Program-made: the position numbers and the translations under genes
Notes under the pieces: model-generated
Told to the model about the DNA's origin: nothing
Seen by the model: the letters and a program-made list of their open reading frames with translations, nothing else
Databases searched by the model: none
NCBI GenBank assembly: GCA_002778195.1
Contig: PCDI01000002.1
Span: 2,067,628-2,131,627, forward strand
Origin: Raffaelea ambrosiae
Lineage: Eukaryota > Ascomycota > Sordariomycetes > Ophiostomatales > Ophiostomataceae
Length of the DNA stretch: 64,000 nt
Direction: 5' to 3'
Shown: positions 44,401 through 54,383 of the stretch, piece after piece
How positions within the stretch are numbered: the stretch's first letter is position 1
Layout of the letters: each line of letters starts with the position of its first letter

Positions 44401-44916
44401 AAGATTGTCGGCGTCGAGCGCATCACCCGGCAGGGACACGCATACGGCGAGGTCATCATCGAGTCCACTGCGTCGACGGAAGATGACTCGAGCTCGGCCA
44501 AAGAACGCCTCATCATTCCCTTTAAAAACGAAAACATCTACGCAAAAAAAATCGACGCCGCCGGCAAGGGAGAGGTACGTCGTGTTCCCCTACCAAAGAA
44601 TAAACATCACACCCAGCTCACCTTTGCATGTTTTTTTTTTTTTTGTTTTTTTTTTTTTTAGATTCTCGCCATTGTACCGGATCTCGTCTGCGTCATCGAT
44701 GCACAGAACGGTGAGGCTCTTGGTACCCAGGAGTATCGGTACGGCCTGCCCGTCATTGTCCTCGGCATATCCGCGTCGGAGAAGTGGACGTCCACCGCGA
44801 GAGGCATAGAGATCGGTGGCCCCAAGGGCTTTGGCTTTGATGATCTCGAGTACAAGCCTCTCGGAAAGTACTCCAAGCCGCGCAGCGTCATAGACGAATT
44901 CAATGTGTCGAGATGA
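41465..44916 (+). CDS. Hydantoinase/oxoprolinase-type protein fused to DUF917 domain
   Basis: Exons 41465-41511, 41612-43124, 43216-43697, 43799-44054, 44134-44574 and 44662-44916 encode 997 aa. The N-terminal half is HyuA-like, with the ASKHA-type nucleotide-binding elements GIDVGGTNTDGVIL, TIGTTHFINAVVE and MMVVDIGGTTTDVGLLL. The C-terminal half, from about residue 560, is DUF917: FIATGCYILGTGGGGNPY, LEIGGGNGLQG, DIPAVDGDWMGRAYP and MGSHVGCAKGP. Fungal proteins of this build are annotated as hydantoin-utilisation proteins, and ATP-dependent opening of a cyclic imide is the likely reaction. The second intron is GC..AG (CAG/GCAAGC). The gene is head to head with an NCS1 permease, which fits uptake plus ring opening. 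The protein is cytosolic. Confidence 0.9.
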
Positions 44917-47828
44917 CAATGGTTTTGTTTTGATTCACTATCACAAAGCATTTAAAACCTAGCGGGACGTACAGATCATGCCCATAGAAACAAACTATAT
45001 ATATGCAAATTGCATATGCGTCCACCTTGATGCCTGATACAAAATCCCATGCAGTCGGCGACGACCTTTCGCGCCCGCACAATGTGGCCTTCCCTTTAAT
45101 GTGTGCCACTGTTCAATCCTGGAGCAAGGATGTTCTAAACTCGAAGTACAGGCCGCAAAGTAGATGCCGGCGCCGAAGAGACTTGACAGTGCCGTCGCAG
45201 TGGCTGGCTTCCGGGCCCTGCATACCGTGATGCGGTCGTCGTCGGACCGCCCAGGCAACCTTTCCAGTGGGCCATCGAAGGCAAGAGCGCACAACCTTGT
45301 TGACCCACCTTCCCGCTTGCCGTATTTAGGGTGCTCCTCCCCCGACAGAAGTCAACATCCAGAAAGAGGTTGGAGGAAGGAGCAGCTTTTCCATGCAGCA
45401 ACAACGGTCCACGCCGGCTTCTTGTTTGGTCTATCCGGCATGCCTGCCCCCTTTCGACAAATAGGCATCACCCAAAATAGATGTATTGTCCTTTTGCCAG
45501 CAAAAACCAAGAGATCCCGAGAAAAAGCAAGAAAAAAAGAGAGACAGAGAGACAAGGATAGAATAAAATAAAAAGAGAACAGCAAAAAACAAGACGAAAT
45601 GACACTTCAAATCAGTCTTGGTTGGGTAGGGAGGCAGGGTGGAGTGGGGGTAGGAATGAGTCGGCATCAACTCTTGCCTGTGTCTGTGAGATGCGCCTTC
45701 CAAGTAGGGTCATAAACACCAACTCTGGCGCTCTGACACTTGCCATGCGCCTTCCTTGATTCTTGCAGTCCCTCTTCCCAGGAGCCATCAATCTGGCAAT
45801 AACAGAAACCAACGATCTCTGGTGCCCAGTTGTGTGATATCAGACAGGTGCAGAGGCTTTGTTTTTAACAAAGGAGCCCTTCGTCTTTCTAGAAGACGAC
45901 AAGTTCATCATTTATCATCGGTTCAGCGCCTGCTTCCTGGGAACAACTAATCTAAGGTCTTCTCGGGGACAACTAATCTAAGGTCTTCTTGGGGACAACT
46001 AATCTGGGTCTTCTAGGGAACAGCAACTTCCCTTTGTGGGTCGTGCCTTCCGAGACAGCAACCATTTGGAGTCGGGCCCAAGCAGTTCGTATGTTGTTCA
46101 AACACGCCCTGCTCTTTCCCTTCTCCATCGTTCCTGCCTCTGGAATGGCCGACAGACAACAGGAGGAAAGAACCTCCATGCGTCTTGCCATGACAAACCC
46201 GCAATATGGACAAGGAGAAAAGCATACAAATAGCCAAGAGTCCCCGTCCAGCTTTGTTTTGCTTTTCTCCCCCCTTTCTTCCCTCAAACTGATCTAAGGT
46301 CTGGGGGCTGTAGGTACTTGTACCAATGACAGTCCACCTACCGGGGTTTGGCAAGCCGTATTGCTAGATTAGAAGCTATGTTCAGGATCCCAGTCTGGTC
46401 TTATGGCCTTGCTGGACCTGAGGTCCTTGTGGCCAACTGCGACAGCAGAATTTTTGGAACCTTTTCATCCATCTCTCCCACTTCTTGTGGATGCGGCCTG
46501 CACGTCCTCAGACGAGCGAGCAGCCGGACGAGCAAGCAGGATCAGGATGACGCCCAGTGAAGATCATCTGAGGACACATCTCTCATCTCCTGACCAAAGT
46601 TTGAGAACTCAGGTATGTTCTTTTTCTTGTTGTCCCCTGCCAGTCATGGCTTTTGCATCCACACATGACTGACACATGCTCTCATGCATCGGTTTCCGAC
46701 ATATCCTCTACCTTCTCCCACGGCACCTGTGCCATTTCGGGCCCATTCGACGTGATGAATGCTGGCTATCGACCATCACAGCCTACTCAGCAATCCTGCG
46801 GTGTCTCGATTAGCACATGGCATGTTCTTGACATGGATGGGCAGGGTGCTGGATGGGCTGGAAGATGGATGATAACAACATCAAGACGAACAAGGCCTTT
46901 TGGCGGGGTTAGGTGGAAATGAGAAGGCAGAGATGCGGCTCGGATCGAATGCAAGCATAGGGCACCCGACAGATGTGTAGAAATCCAAGTAGGACTTTGA
47001 GATGGCAGACGTTGCATTGTCTAGCGATGAAAAGGATTTGTGTGGTGGACAGAATCGGATCGAGAATTTTAGGACGGAATAGACACCTTTTTAAAGGCGA
47101 TTTTAGTTCACGTGATCATCGGCAACAGCCCTGCTTTAATGTTGGCCATAAAATTTTTTTCTTCCAGACACGTCACTGAATTTCCCTAAGCTGACCAACG
47201 GTCAACAAATGATGTCACGAGAACTTTAATGGCGGGCCGTAGCAGGCTGTGTCAACGAGGTGGGTACCCTCTTGATGGCTCTCGGCCGAGAGAGTGCGCA
47301 TGAGTCTTGAGACGTCGGGCCACTGCAGACTTTGTCACACTGTCGGTATTTTGGGTGATGTTCGAGGCAGGTTTCCTAGATCAGCATACGCTTGTCAAGC
47401 TCGAAGGTCCTTGTTCGGGGTGCGAGAGCAGACTTGGTCTACCTCTTTTTCTCTGTTTTCTTCGGTGTCACTCTCTTCGGTTCTCTTGCTTGAACGATAT
47501 TTTTTCTTCAATTGCTGTCATTATGCTTACCTGTCTCCCCCTACCTGCTATTGCCTCTATTTCGTAGACTCTAGCCCGGTGACAGGCCTGGCTGGTTAGT
47601 CGTCCCGTATAAATGACGCACGTGATGTGCTACATGTACATCTGATTGGCTGGATCAAATAAATCATTCCTACAATTATTCGCCTTTGCCCCCGTCGCGC
47701 TCTTCCTTCGTCAGTATTACGTGATGTAGACGCCTTAAAAGCATCGAGTTAAAAAAAGAGAAATTGAGAAGTCATAATTCAAGAAGATGGACATAATCTA
47801 TTTACAAACCGCTCGGCGGGAACATTCG
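44917..47828. other. Gene-poor 2.9-kb interval
   Basis: No frame with convincing protein character, no splice-joined gene and no tRNA- or rRNA-like structure that I could recognise. It contains the tandem repeat at 45939-46020 and A-rich stretches near 45520-45600. It could hold lncRNA or the decayed remains of a gene. Confidence 0.5.
45939..46020. repeat. Tandem repeat, three 25-26 nt units
   Basis: Three consecutive copies of GGGGACAACTAATCTAAGGT followed by CTTCT, with small variations, are visible. The core GATCTAAGGTCTGGGG recurs once more near 46290. Function unknown. Confidence 0.85.
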
Positions 47829-49847
47829 TCACCATTCTAACCGATCGTCGCAGATCAACCGCACATCGTACCGCTCGTCACCCTGCCACACTTTCCCGCC
47901 CGAGGCACACCTCGCCACACAAGTGCGCAGGTCGCTGATCATGCCACCGGGCCCCGAGGCCACTACCGTGCTGGGCCCGACAGCGGTCGATGCCACAAAC
48001 TCGGACACCAGCCGAGCCAGATCAGGCCGTCGTCTTTCGTCCTCGGCACCGCCCGCAGCGCCTTTGTCTGCAACAACTCCCTGGACGACCAGCGACGCGG
48101 CGGAGGAGGAGCCCGAGGACCCGGGCTCGACCTCCCCACCCTTCTCGCCTACCGTATCTGTCGTCGTCGTGGACTGTACTCGCGTGTGGAAAAGACGGAT
48201 GCGCAAATTCAGAGCGCTCTGGGCACGACGGAGCACCTCTAGCTCCGGGCGCACCCAGTCCACGTTCTCGGCGTAGCGCATGACCCAGACGAGCTCGATC
48301 TGGCGGTTGCTGGGGGGGCTGGTCGACTGCCGGGCCAGCTCGAGAAGAAGAGGCAGGCAGTAGGTGATGCCGGTGCCGCCGCAGATGCAGAGGATGTTGT
48401 TGTTGGGGATCTCGAGACACGGCGAATGGTCTTCGCCGTAGGGGCCGGTCAGGATGACAGGCGTGGTGGCAGCGGTCTTGGACAGCGCAGCCACCTTGCG
48501 GGTCTCGCCGCCCTTGGCGCGCAGCAGGTACGTGTGCGCAACACGGCCGCCCCGGACGACCGGGTTGTTGAGCGGCGTGAAGGGGTGGGACTGCCAGATG
48601 CTGCTGGCGGGGAAGCAAAGGTAAAAGTGCTGGCCGATCTGCCAGGGGTCCTGATTGTTGTTTTCCAGCTCGAGGCGGACCACGTCGCCGTCCGCGTCGT
48701 CCGCGTCGGGGAAAATCTGCATGCTCGCGTCGATGGCGCGGAAGCCGAGCGGGCCACCGCTTTCGGGGCGGCTGTCGCCGTGGTAGTGCAGAAGGGCGGT
48801 ACGGAGGAGACGGGCGCCGCGGTCCACGAACCAGAAGATGAGCGACGGAATCAGGAAGCACTTCAGCTGCGCCCAGTGGCCCAGGCAGGCGCCGATGTAC
48901 ACCATGGCGAGGACGTAGTGGGCCTTGCGGAAGAACTCGTAGCCGGTGACGCGGATGGCCCAGGGCGTGCTGAGCACGACCAGCAGCAGCAGCAGAAGCA
49001 TGGCGACGACGCCCCAGACCATGTACGTCTGGCGGACCCATGCAAGGCCGACCGTCGGCTGCGGCTGGTACAGCCGGGCCTCGACGACGGTCCAGGCGAT
49101 GGTGTGCAGGGCGCTCTGCACGAAAATGACATAGCCGAGCCAGCGGTGCAAAAAGTTGAAGCTCTGGTACGGTACGCCGGTCAGCAGCGACAGCAGCGAC
49201 TCGCGGCTGCTCAGCAGGATCGACAGCGGCGTCAGGGCGAAGGCCAAAACGCCGATGCGGTCAGACCAGGCGCCCAGGCTGGTGCGCGTGTTGTAGACGC
49301 CCGTCATGTTCTTCACCGGCGTCACCCACTTGCCGTAGACGATGCCGACAAAGGACCAGATGGTCAGGTAGCCCACCAGCGCCAGCAGCACGGCCACCTG
49401 GAGGCGTGTCGTGCGGCCAAACAGGCTGCGCGGCGCGTTGGGCAGCAGGTAGTGCGTGGCGCCGGCCGAGAGAGCGCGCGTGCACCGTCGCCAGCCGCCC
49501 AGGGGCGACTGCTGGCTGGCTGCTTGTTGTTCGTCCGCTACGTCGTCCTCTGGGCCCATCGCCTTCTGAGGAAGCACTGTCGACCGGCTGCTGCTGTAGT
49601 GCAAGAGAGCCCACAAGAAGACGATGCCCAGAATGGTTGCCCACAGAATGCCCGAGTAGAGCATGCCGATGACGTGGGCGTTGTAGACGACCTCGAGGTA
49701 CGCACAGGTGCCTGCATCGTTGGTGCAGGGCAGCACGCGACTGGCATATCCCCAGTAGGGGACGGTGGTGGCATTGGTGTAGTCCTGGATGTGGCGAGCC
49801 TGCATGCGGCTGGGGACCAACAACCGATATGCGTCCATGATCGTCAA
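47829..49847 (-). CDS. Ferric/cupric reductase transmembrane component (FRE family)
   Basis: Intronless, 672 aa; the ATG three codons downstream is an equally good start. A signal-anchor and outer segment precede the ferric-reductase TM core. The bis-heme histidines lie in FNFLHRWLGYVIFVQSALHT and RKAHYVLAMVYIGACLGHW. The FAD-binding motif is HPFTPLNNP, and NADPH binding is by GPYGED and CGGTGITYCLPLL, with ASGPGGMISDLR at the end. It moves electrons from cytosolic NADPH across the plasma membrane to reduce extracellular Fe(III) or Cu(II). An acidic, Ser/Gly-rich insert lies between the NADPH motifs. It is head to head with a Ctr-type copper transporter, so a cupric-reductase role is likely. 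Confidence 0.93.
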   Translation of the reverse strand: MTIMDAYRLLVPSRMQARHIQDYTNATTVPYWGYASRVLPCTNDAGTCAYLEVVYNAHVIGMLYSGILWATILGIVFLWALLHYSSSRSTVLPQKAMGPEDDVADEQQAASQQSPLGGWRRCTRALSAGATHYLLPNAPRSLFGRTTRLQVAVLLALVGYLTIWSFVGIVYGKWVTPVKNMTGVYNTRTSLGAWSDRIGVLAFALTPLSILLSSRESLLSLLTGVPYQSFNFLHRWLGYVIFVQSALHTIAWTVVEARLYQPQPTVGLAWVRQTYMVWGVVAMLLLLLLVVLSTPWAIRVTGYEFFRKAHYVLAMVYIGACLGHWAQLKCFLIPSLIFWFVDRGARLLRTALLHYHGDSRPESGGPLGFRAIDASMQIFPDADDADGDVVRLELENNNQDPWQIGQHFYLCFPASSIWQSHPFTPLNNPVVRGGRVAHTYLLRAKGGETRKVAALSKTAATTPVILTGPYGEDHSPCLEIPNNNILCICGGTGITYCLPLLLELARQSTSPPSNRQIELVWVMRYAENVDWVRPELEVLRRAQSALNLRIRLFHTRVQSTTTTDTVGEKGGEVEPGSSGSSSAASLVVQGVVADKGAAGGAEDERRRPDLARLVSEFVASTAVGPSTVVASGPGGMISDLRTCVARCASGGKVWQGDERYDVRLICDDRLEW

Positions 49848-50354
49848 GTCTGGACGGGCGACGGTTCTGAAGAATTGTCCTATAATCGACGAGACATTCT
49901 AAGCGAACAGTGGTTCCTGCTATGAGCGGCCGTCGCTGTTTATAAAACGCATTTCCAATGCTCGGGGAAGTGCCACCGGATGTGTCGTATGCAGGGTGTT
50001 GTCGTCGGCGGAGCTTTGTCGTATGTGAAGCTTGCTGCCAAGACACCAAGACCGGCACTGTCCCCTGTATTTCTTACACATTCTCGGCTTTGAGCAAGTT
50101 TCTACTGGCTGGACTAGCTAGACGTGGAGACAATGCGCACGTTTCCCTCAATGTTCGCTTTTTTTTTTACTCCCTCAGTTTATGTTATAAACTTGCCTGG
50201 CGGGAAGGTGATTGATTGCATGGTACTTTGGCACTTGGCGCTACTTTTAACACAACACAACCCCTTTGGCCCATTGCGGCCGGCTCACTCTGCTTCACCA
50301 CATTCATCACGCCCCCAATTTTCCCCCCTTCGTCTCGACAGATAACCATCAACA
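49848..50354. promoter_or_regulatory. Divergent promoter of metalloreductase and copper transporter
   Basis: 507 bp between start codons. TGAGCAAG at about 50091 matches seven of eight bases of the yeast Mac1 copper-response element TTTGCTCA in reverse. One near-match could be chance. No other gene lies here. Confidence 0.45.
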
Positions 50355-50956
50355 ATGGATATGGGAAGCAGTGAAAGCAACGAGTGCCAGATTTCCGTGC
50401 GTGTTCTCCTTTGACTCATTGTCGTCCAGATAGCTAACATGGCAGACAGATGCTCTGGAACTGGACCACGACCGGCGCCTGTTTTCTCTCGTCGTCGTGG
50501 TACATTGAGAACAATGGCATGATGGCGGCCACGTGCATCGGCACCATCCTGCTGGTGGTGCTGGTCGAGTTCACCCGCCGTCTCGGCAAGGAGCTGGACG
50601 GCTTCTTGATCCGCCAATTCCATCGGCAGGCCGCGCGCTTGCCAATGGGCCCAGCCGACGGCACACCGAGGCAGGTCGTCATGCGCGCCACAGTGCTGCA
50701 GCAGCTGTTGCGTGCGGTGCTGCACGCCGTCACGTTTGGCGGAGCCTACATCATCATGCTGCTGGCCATGTACTTCAACGGCTTCGTCATCATCTGCATC
50801 TTCATCGGCGCCGGTCTCGGCAAGTTCTTCTGCGACTGGCTGGTGGTCCGCATCGACGTAAACGGTCCAGGCTATGATAGTGATATCAGCAATGCCAGCA
50901 ATGCCGGTGGTGGCAAGGCGTGTGGCATCGAGGAGACGACGGTGTGCTGTGGATAG
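50355..50956 (+). CDS. Ctr-family high-affinity copper transporter
   Basis: Exons 50355-50396 and 50450-50956 give 182 aa. The short N-terminus starts MDMGSS, and the first TM region follows MLWNWTTTGACFLSSSW, as in Ctr proteins. The cytosolic loop is basic. TM2 carries the copper-pore motif M117-x3-M121 (MLLAM) and TM3 the helix-packing motif G134-x3-G138 (GAGLG). The C-terminus ends with CCG, a usual copper-binding cysteine pair. The protein forms a homotrimeric Cu(I) channel in the plasma or vacuolar membrane. The adjacent divergent metalloreductase would supply Cu(I). The methionine-rich outer domain is shorter than in yeast Ctr1, more like Ctr2/Ctr4-type proteins. Confidence 0.9.
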
Positions 50957-51158
50957 ACATGGAAGGAGGCGGAAATTGATGACAAGCCGTTCATTTTGAC
51001 CCAGCAAAAAATACCATCACGTGACGCAAGCGTAGCTTTAAACACGGCGAATTTCTGGCCAACTTTTCTCGTCACCCCGCGAAACCTTACACGCTTTTTC
51101 ATTTTTGTCATTTTTGTCATTCAGTCCTTCCTTCCTTCCCAACCGCACGCACCCGACC

Positions 51159-51530
51159 ATGGCCGCCAACCTGCACCACATTCACTCGCTCGCCGAGCTC
51201 AAGTCGCTCTTCGCGTCGACCACGTACGTGGCCGTGGACTTTTACGCAGACTGGTGCGGCCCCTGCAAGACGATCGCGCCCATGTACGAACAGCTGGCCC
51301 AGAAGCACGGACGGCCCGGCCTGCTGGCGTTTGCCAAGGTCAACGTGGACAACGCGCGCGACGTGGCGTCGGCCTACAACATCTCGGCCATGCCGACGTT
51401 CCTCTTCTTCAAGGAAGGCAAACAGGTGGCCGTGCACGGCCAGTCGGTCATCCGGGGCGCGGACCTGCGCAGCCTGACGGCCGCGGCGGAAAAGCTGGGA
51501 GGGCTGGCGGAGAAGCGGGCGGCCGCATGA
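51159..51530 (+). CDS. Thioredoxin
   Basis: Intronless, 123 aa, with the complete thioredoxin fold. The active site is WCGPCK (FYADWCGPCKTIAP, residues about 29-43). The cis-proline is in AMPTFLFFKEGK. A dithiol-disulfide reductase that passes electrons from thioredoxin reductase to ribonucleotide reductase, peroxiredoxins and others. No targeting signal is seen, so it is probably cytosolic. The C-terminal Ala/Lys-rich helix is slightly longer than in the shortest family members. The start at 51159 has a good context (ACCATGG). It lies 202 bp downstream of the Ctr gene in the same direction. Confidence 0.96.
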   Translation: MAANLHHIHSLAELKSLFASTTYVAVDFYADWCGPCKTIAPMYEQLAQKHGRPGLLAFAKVNVDNARDVASAYNISAMPTFLFFKEGKQVAVHGQSVIRGADLRSLTAAAEKLGGLAEKRAAA

Positions 51531-51797
51531 GGGCTTGGTGTGTACGACACAAAAGAAAAAGTGGGGGAAAAGAAGGCTGGGGGAAAACAGCTACTGATGA
51601 TTTGCTCGGCTCTCGTCGGAATGGATTGCCTCATCAACGCAGCACAAACATTTCTGAGAGATACACGACAAGAATGGGCCGTGTATTGTTTCTAATTATC
51701 TAACGAATTATGTACCACCGGTTGATTTACAGTCGCTGAACTTCTCGCGACCTGCTTTGTAGACAGCTGTTCAGTTCCGCACCCTCTTGGGCATTTA
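51531..51797. other. Intergenic, no gene seen
   Basis: 3' flank of thioredoxin and of the mini-ORF array. Nothing supported. Confidence 0.5.
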
Positions 51798-51899
51798 CTA
51801 GCGATGCACAATATCAGACGCCTTGCATTTGTATTTCTCCCGTTTTGTTTTGCCGTGACCACAGGCAAAGGCTGCCATACCATTTTTGTGCATGCGCAT
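51798..51899 (-). pseudogene. CGH mini-protein, copy D (weak, probably decayed)
   Basis: A 33-aa frame reads MRMHKNGMAAFACGHGKTKR and then EKYKCKASDIVHR. The FACGH motif matches copy A downstream. The second half with the expected CxxC is out of frame (CIASKCPRGC appears in another frame), suggesting decay by frameshift. It is assigned only by its resemblance and position in the array. Confidence 0.35.
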
Positions 51900-52318
51900 T
51901 TCGAAAGGTCTGGTTTCAGTTGCGCATGCATCGAGACTGTCTCGGAGATGCGTCCAAGAAGTATGTGAAATGCAACCAGAATGTGTATTAGTACAATGGC
52001 TATTATTCGTTTCTTGGACTGCGTGCAATCGCTTGCTGTTTATACCTTCTTTTGGGGGACGGTCGACTGACAGAAGTCGTGTAGTTGTGAGGGGACTTTG
52101 TCGAGTATCTGGGATTCGAGTCGCTTAGTTACTCTGGGGGGGGGTGCTGGTATGGGTACAAGTCCTGGTGCATACATGTATGTTATCATGGGCCTGTTAA
52201 TCTCAATTGTTTGCCATAGTATGGCACATGAAATTGGTTAGAATCACTCTCTCGTGCTAATTAGTCTGTGGGCGGTTTATGGCGGCATCAATTTCTCAAG
52301 ACAGTGGCCAAGGGCTAT

Positions 52319-52492
52319 CTATCTACAATTCATACACTTTCGACTACTTTCACGCTCAACAGTTGTAGTAATCCATTCCTGCTGTGGGCAGTTGTAACCT
52401 GTGGAATAGGCCCTCGGGCACATGAGGAGCTCCGTCTCTTTCTTGAAATGCCCGCAGGCAAATCGTGTGTAGCTCGTTCTGTCGTCACCCAT
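52319..52492 (-). CDS. Small Cys/His-rich (CGH) protein, copy A, intact
   Basis: A complete 57-aa frame from ATG 52492 to TAG 52319. The pattern is FACGHFKK, then MCPRAYSTGYNC, then a charged linker and the end RKCMNCR. The spacing C-G-H...C...C...C-x2-C suggests one small zinc-binding fold, like a treble-clef or RING-like half site. There is no signal peptide or TM. It is the only copy of the four in the array that is uninterrupted. The family is not one I can name, and the role is unknown. Confidence 0.6.
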   Translation of the reverse strand: MGDDRTSYTRFACGHFKKETELLMCPRAYSTGYNCPQQEWITTTVERESSRKCMNCR

Positions 52493-52616
52493 TTTGCTAG
52501 ATTCAAGTCTTATTTTCGTTATTCGATAACTCCAATGTGTTGACGACTATTGTTTGTTCTGGAGGAAGTGGACTTTCTGAGCCCTTTATACTCTGTTTTC
52601 CTCTTCAGAGCCAGGT

Positions 52617-52973
52617 TCACTCACACAAGGTGACACCAATACCTGCTGGCATGTCAGTCACCCAGTGAGCAGCCTTGTCATAGACAAGTTTCATAACAAG
52701 TTCTTCAAGCAAAACAAAGTAGACGTATAGCTTACGGCCACACGCTGCTAAAAATGTAAATAAGAAATCTTCATTCTGTCTACATGGCAAGGGTCTCCAC
52801 CCTGCAAACATCACACTTTCTCGACTACTCATGAAATAAACGGTTCTTCTGGTCCAGTCCTCGGGTGAGCAGTTGTGGCCCCTGTAGTCAGCTCTCAAAC
52901 ACGTGTAGAGCGATGAAATCATCCTGTAATGCCCGCAGGTATGGATAGTTACGACTGTCTTCTTGCGACACAT
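52617..52973 (-). pseudogene. CGH mini-protein, copy B, frameshifted near the C-terminus
   Basis: From ATG 52973: MCRKKTVVTIHTCGHYR, then TCLRADYRGHNCSPEDW, aligning with copy A. After the shared SSR, the DNA AAGTGTGATGTTTGCAGG would encode KCDVCR, the expected CxxCR end, but it is out of frame. In that other frame a stop follows at 52780. The current frame instead runs on into unrelated sequence to 52617. A one- or two-base indel near 52820 explains this. Confidence 0.55.
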
Positions 52974-53240
52974 GTTGAGCTAGTTCTGTATCTTCTTATT
53001 GTGGTTATGTTTTTGAGAATTTCACAGCAAGTATCGGAATAAGGACAGGCAGAGATATAAAAATAGCTAACTGAAATCCATCTCATCCTAGAGGACAAGT
53101 GTTGGCCCGTGATATTTAATTGTTCTTCTCTCTGGGGTGTAGTTGAATATGTATGTGATACCAGCTGAAAAGCTCTTCACATACTACAGAGTAAACATCT
53201 GACTAACGACTAACTATTCTGCATATTGGATTTACCGTGA

Positions 53241-53441
53241 CTATTTAGGTTTCATATCATCCCTCAGACACTTGTCTTCATCCCGGCAAGTAGTGCATCG
53301 GCCGCTGTCGCCCCCGTCTGGTTGCTGATTTTGGCTCTGACCCCTATCTTTACAGTCAGGGTCAGAGCACTCGTCCATGACAATTCTGGTCTCGGTGTGC
53401 CCACAGGTGTATGTGATTTCAGCAGTTCGCTCTTAACACAT
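53241..53441 (-). pseudogene. CGH mini-protein, copy C, stop at codon 3
   Basis: ATG TGT TAA opens the copy where B has ATG TGT CGC. After this stop the frame is open to 53241 and reads EITYTCGHTETR, MDECSDPDC and GRCTTCRDEDKC, a strong Cys/His pattern of the same family. The sequence just before the ATG (CTCACCCAACATGTGT) is also like that of B (CTCAACATGTGT). Either the gene is dead, or it starts elsewhere by an upstream exon. Confidence 0.5.
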
Positions 53442-53450
53442 GTTGGGTGA

Positions 53451-53522
53451 GTTTGTTGGTTGTTGATCGTTTGTTGGTTGTTGATCGTTTGTTGGTTGTT
53501 GATCGTTGGTTGGTTGTTGATC
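53451..53522. repeat. 18-bp minisatellite, four units
   Basis: Four tandem copies of GTTTGTTGGTTGTTGATC, the last slightly changed, followed by a partial unit. On the minus strand they would read as TNDQQP repeats, in frame with the CGH domain of copy C but separated from it by the TAA at 53433-53435. Confidence 0.9.
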
Positions 53523-53641
53523 GTTTGTTGAATGGGACACTTTCGAATAGTGCTTGGAAATGCTGTGAATTCTGTGATGAAGATGTTGTGCGTCGTAGGG
53601 ATTTAGTGATAGGGAAATCAAACCCAAATCTGCCTACGTGG

Positions 53642-54383
53642 TGATACAGTGTCTTTTTTTATATGAGGAGGTGAAAAACACCACCAAAGAGCAACTGAAC
53701 AGCCGAACAACCGAACAGATGAACAGCTGAACAGCCAAACACGGACGGTGACATACGGAAATCGCCGCAGCATGGAGGTTTGGATGTGACTGTTGAACGA
53801 CCAGAAGAGATAACTGTCATCGACAATGGAGTCCAGCTCCTTTGTTCATCAACAAGGAATCCTACATCTTCGCTGGTTCAGTTCCTTGTTGTCTTAACTC
53901 AGTCAAAGATTGGTGTGGTATACGAGGTCCAGAACTTTTGCCTCGAGAGAGAAGGTGGCTACGACAAAGATGTTGTTCAAGCAAGTTTCATGGTAGCATG
54001 TTTGCGGAGAGATTTGGAAGTCCAACACGACACCCCATTCGCCACAATCCACCGGACCGGGAACTGGCACAACTACCCGGAGGCTGCCCAATTAAGCATA
54101 GTTTCCGTCGTGTGAGCTGCTTCCACAGCACGCTTCTAGCGTACTCCTGCAAGAACCACGGGATACAACGGCCTAACCGATCAGTTGCCATCGTGCTTTC
54201 GGCGCCCTCAAATCACAGCAGAATCTGACGCACGTCGCACACATCCCCCCCCCCCCCCCCCAATTTTCAATTGGCCCAACGGCAAAGGAGACCGCAATCT
54301 CCAACACGACTGCCGCACGTGTTAACAGACAAAGGATCACTGTCTTTGTTTCCCATTCTTCTTTCTCCGTTTACCGCGGCGCC
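53642..54383. other. Intergenic with short repeats
   Basis: Contains GAACAGC-type short tandem units at about 53697-53742 and a C homopolymer at 54246-54262. Frames at 53780-54228 are short and shift repeatedly; no gene is supported. The last 100 bp are the promoter of the racemase-family gene. Confidence 0.5.

Noticed and set aside
53697..53742. CRISPR-like short repeats (GAACAGC units)
   Set aside because: Units are adjacent with no spacers and the genome is fungal; simple tandem repeat.
53780..54228. Overlapping plus-strand frames before the racemase-family gene
   Set aside because: Short, frame-shifting, no splice logic, low-complexity surroundings.
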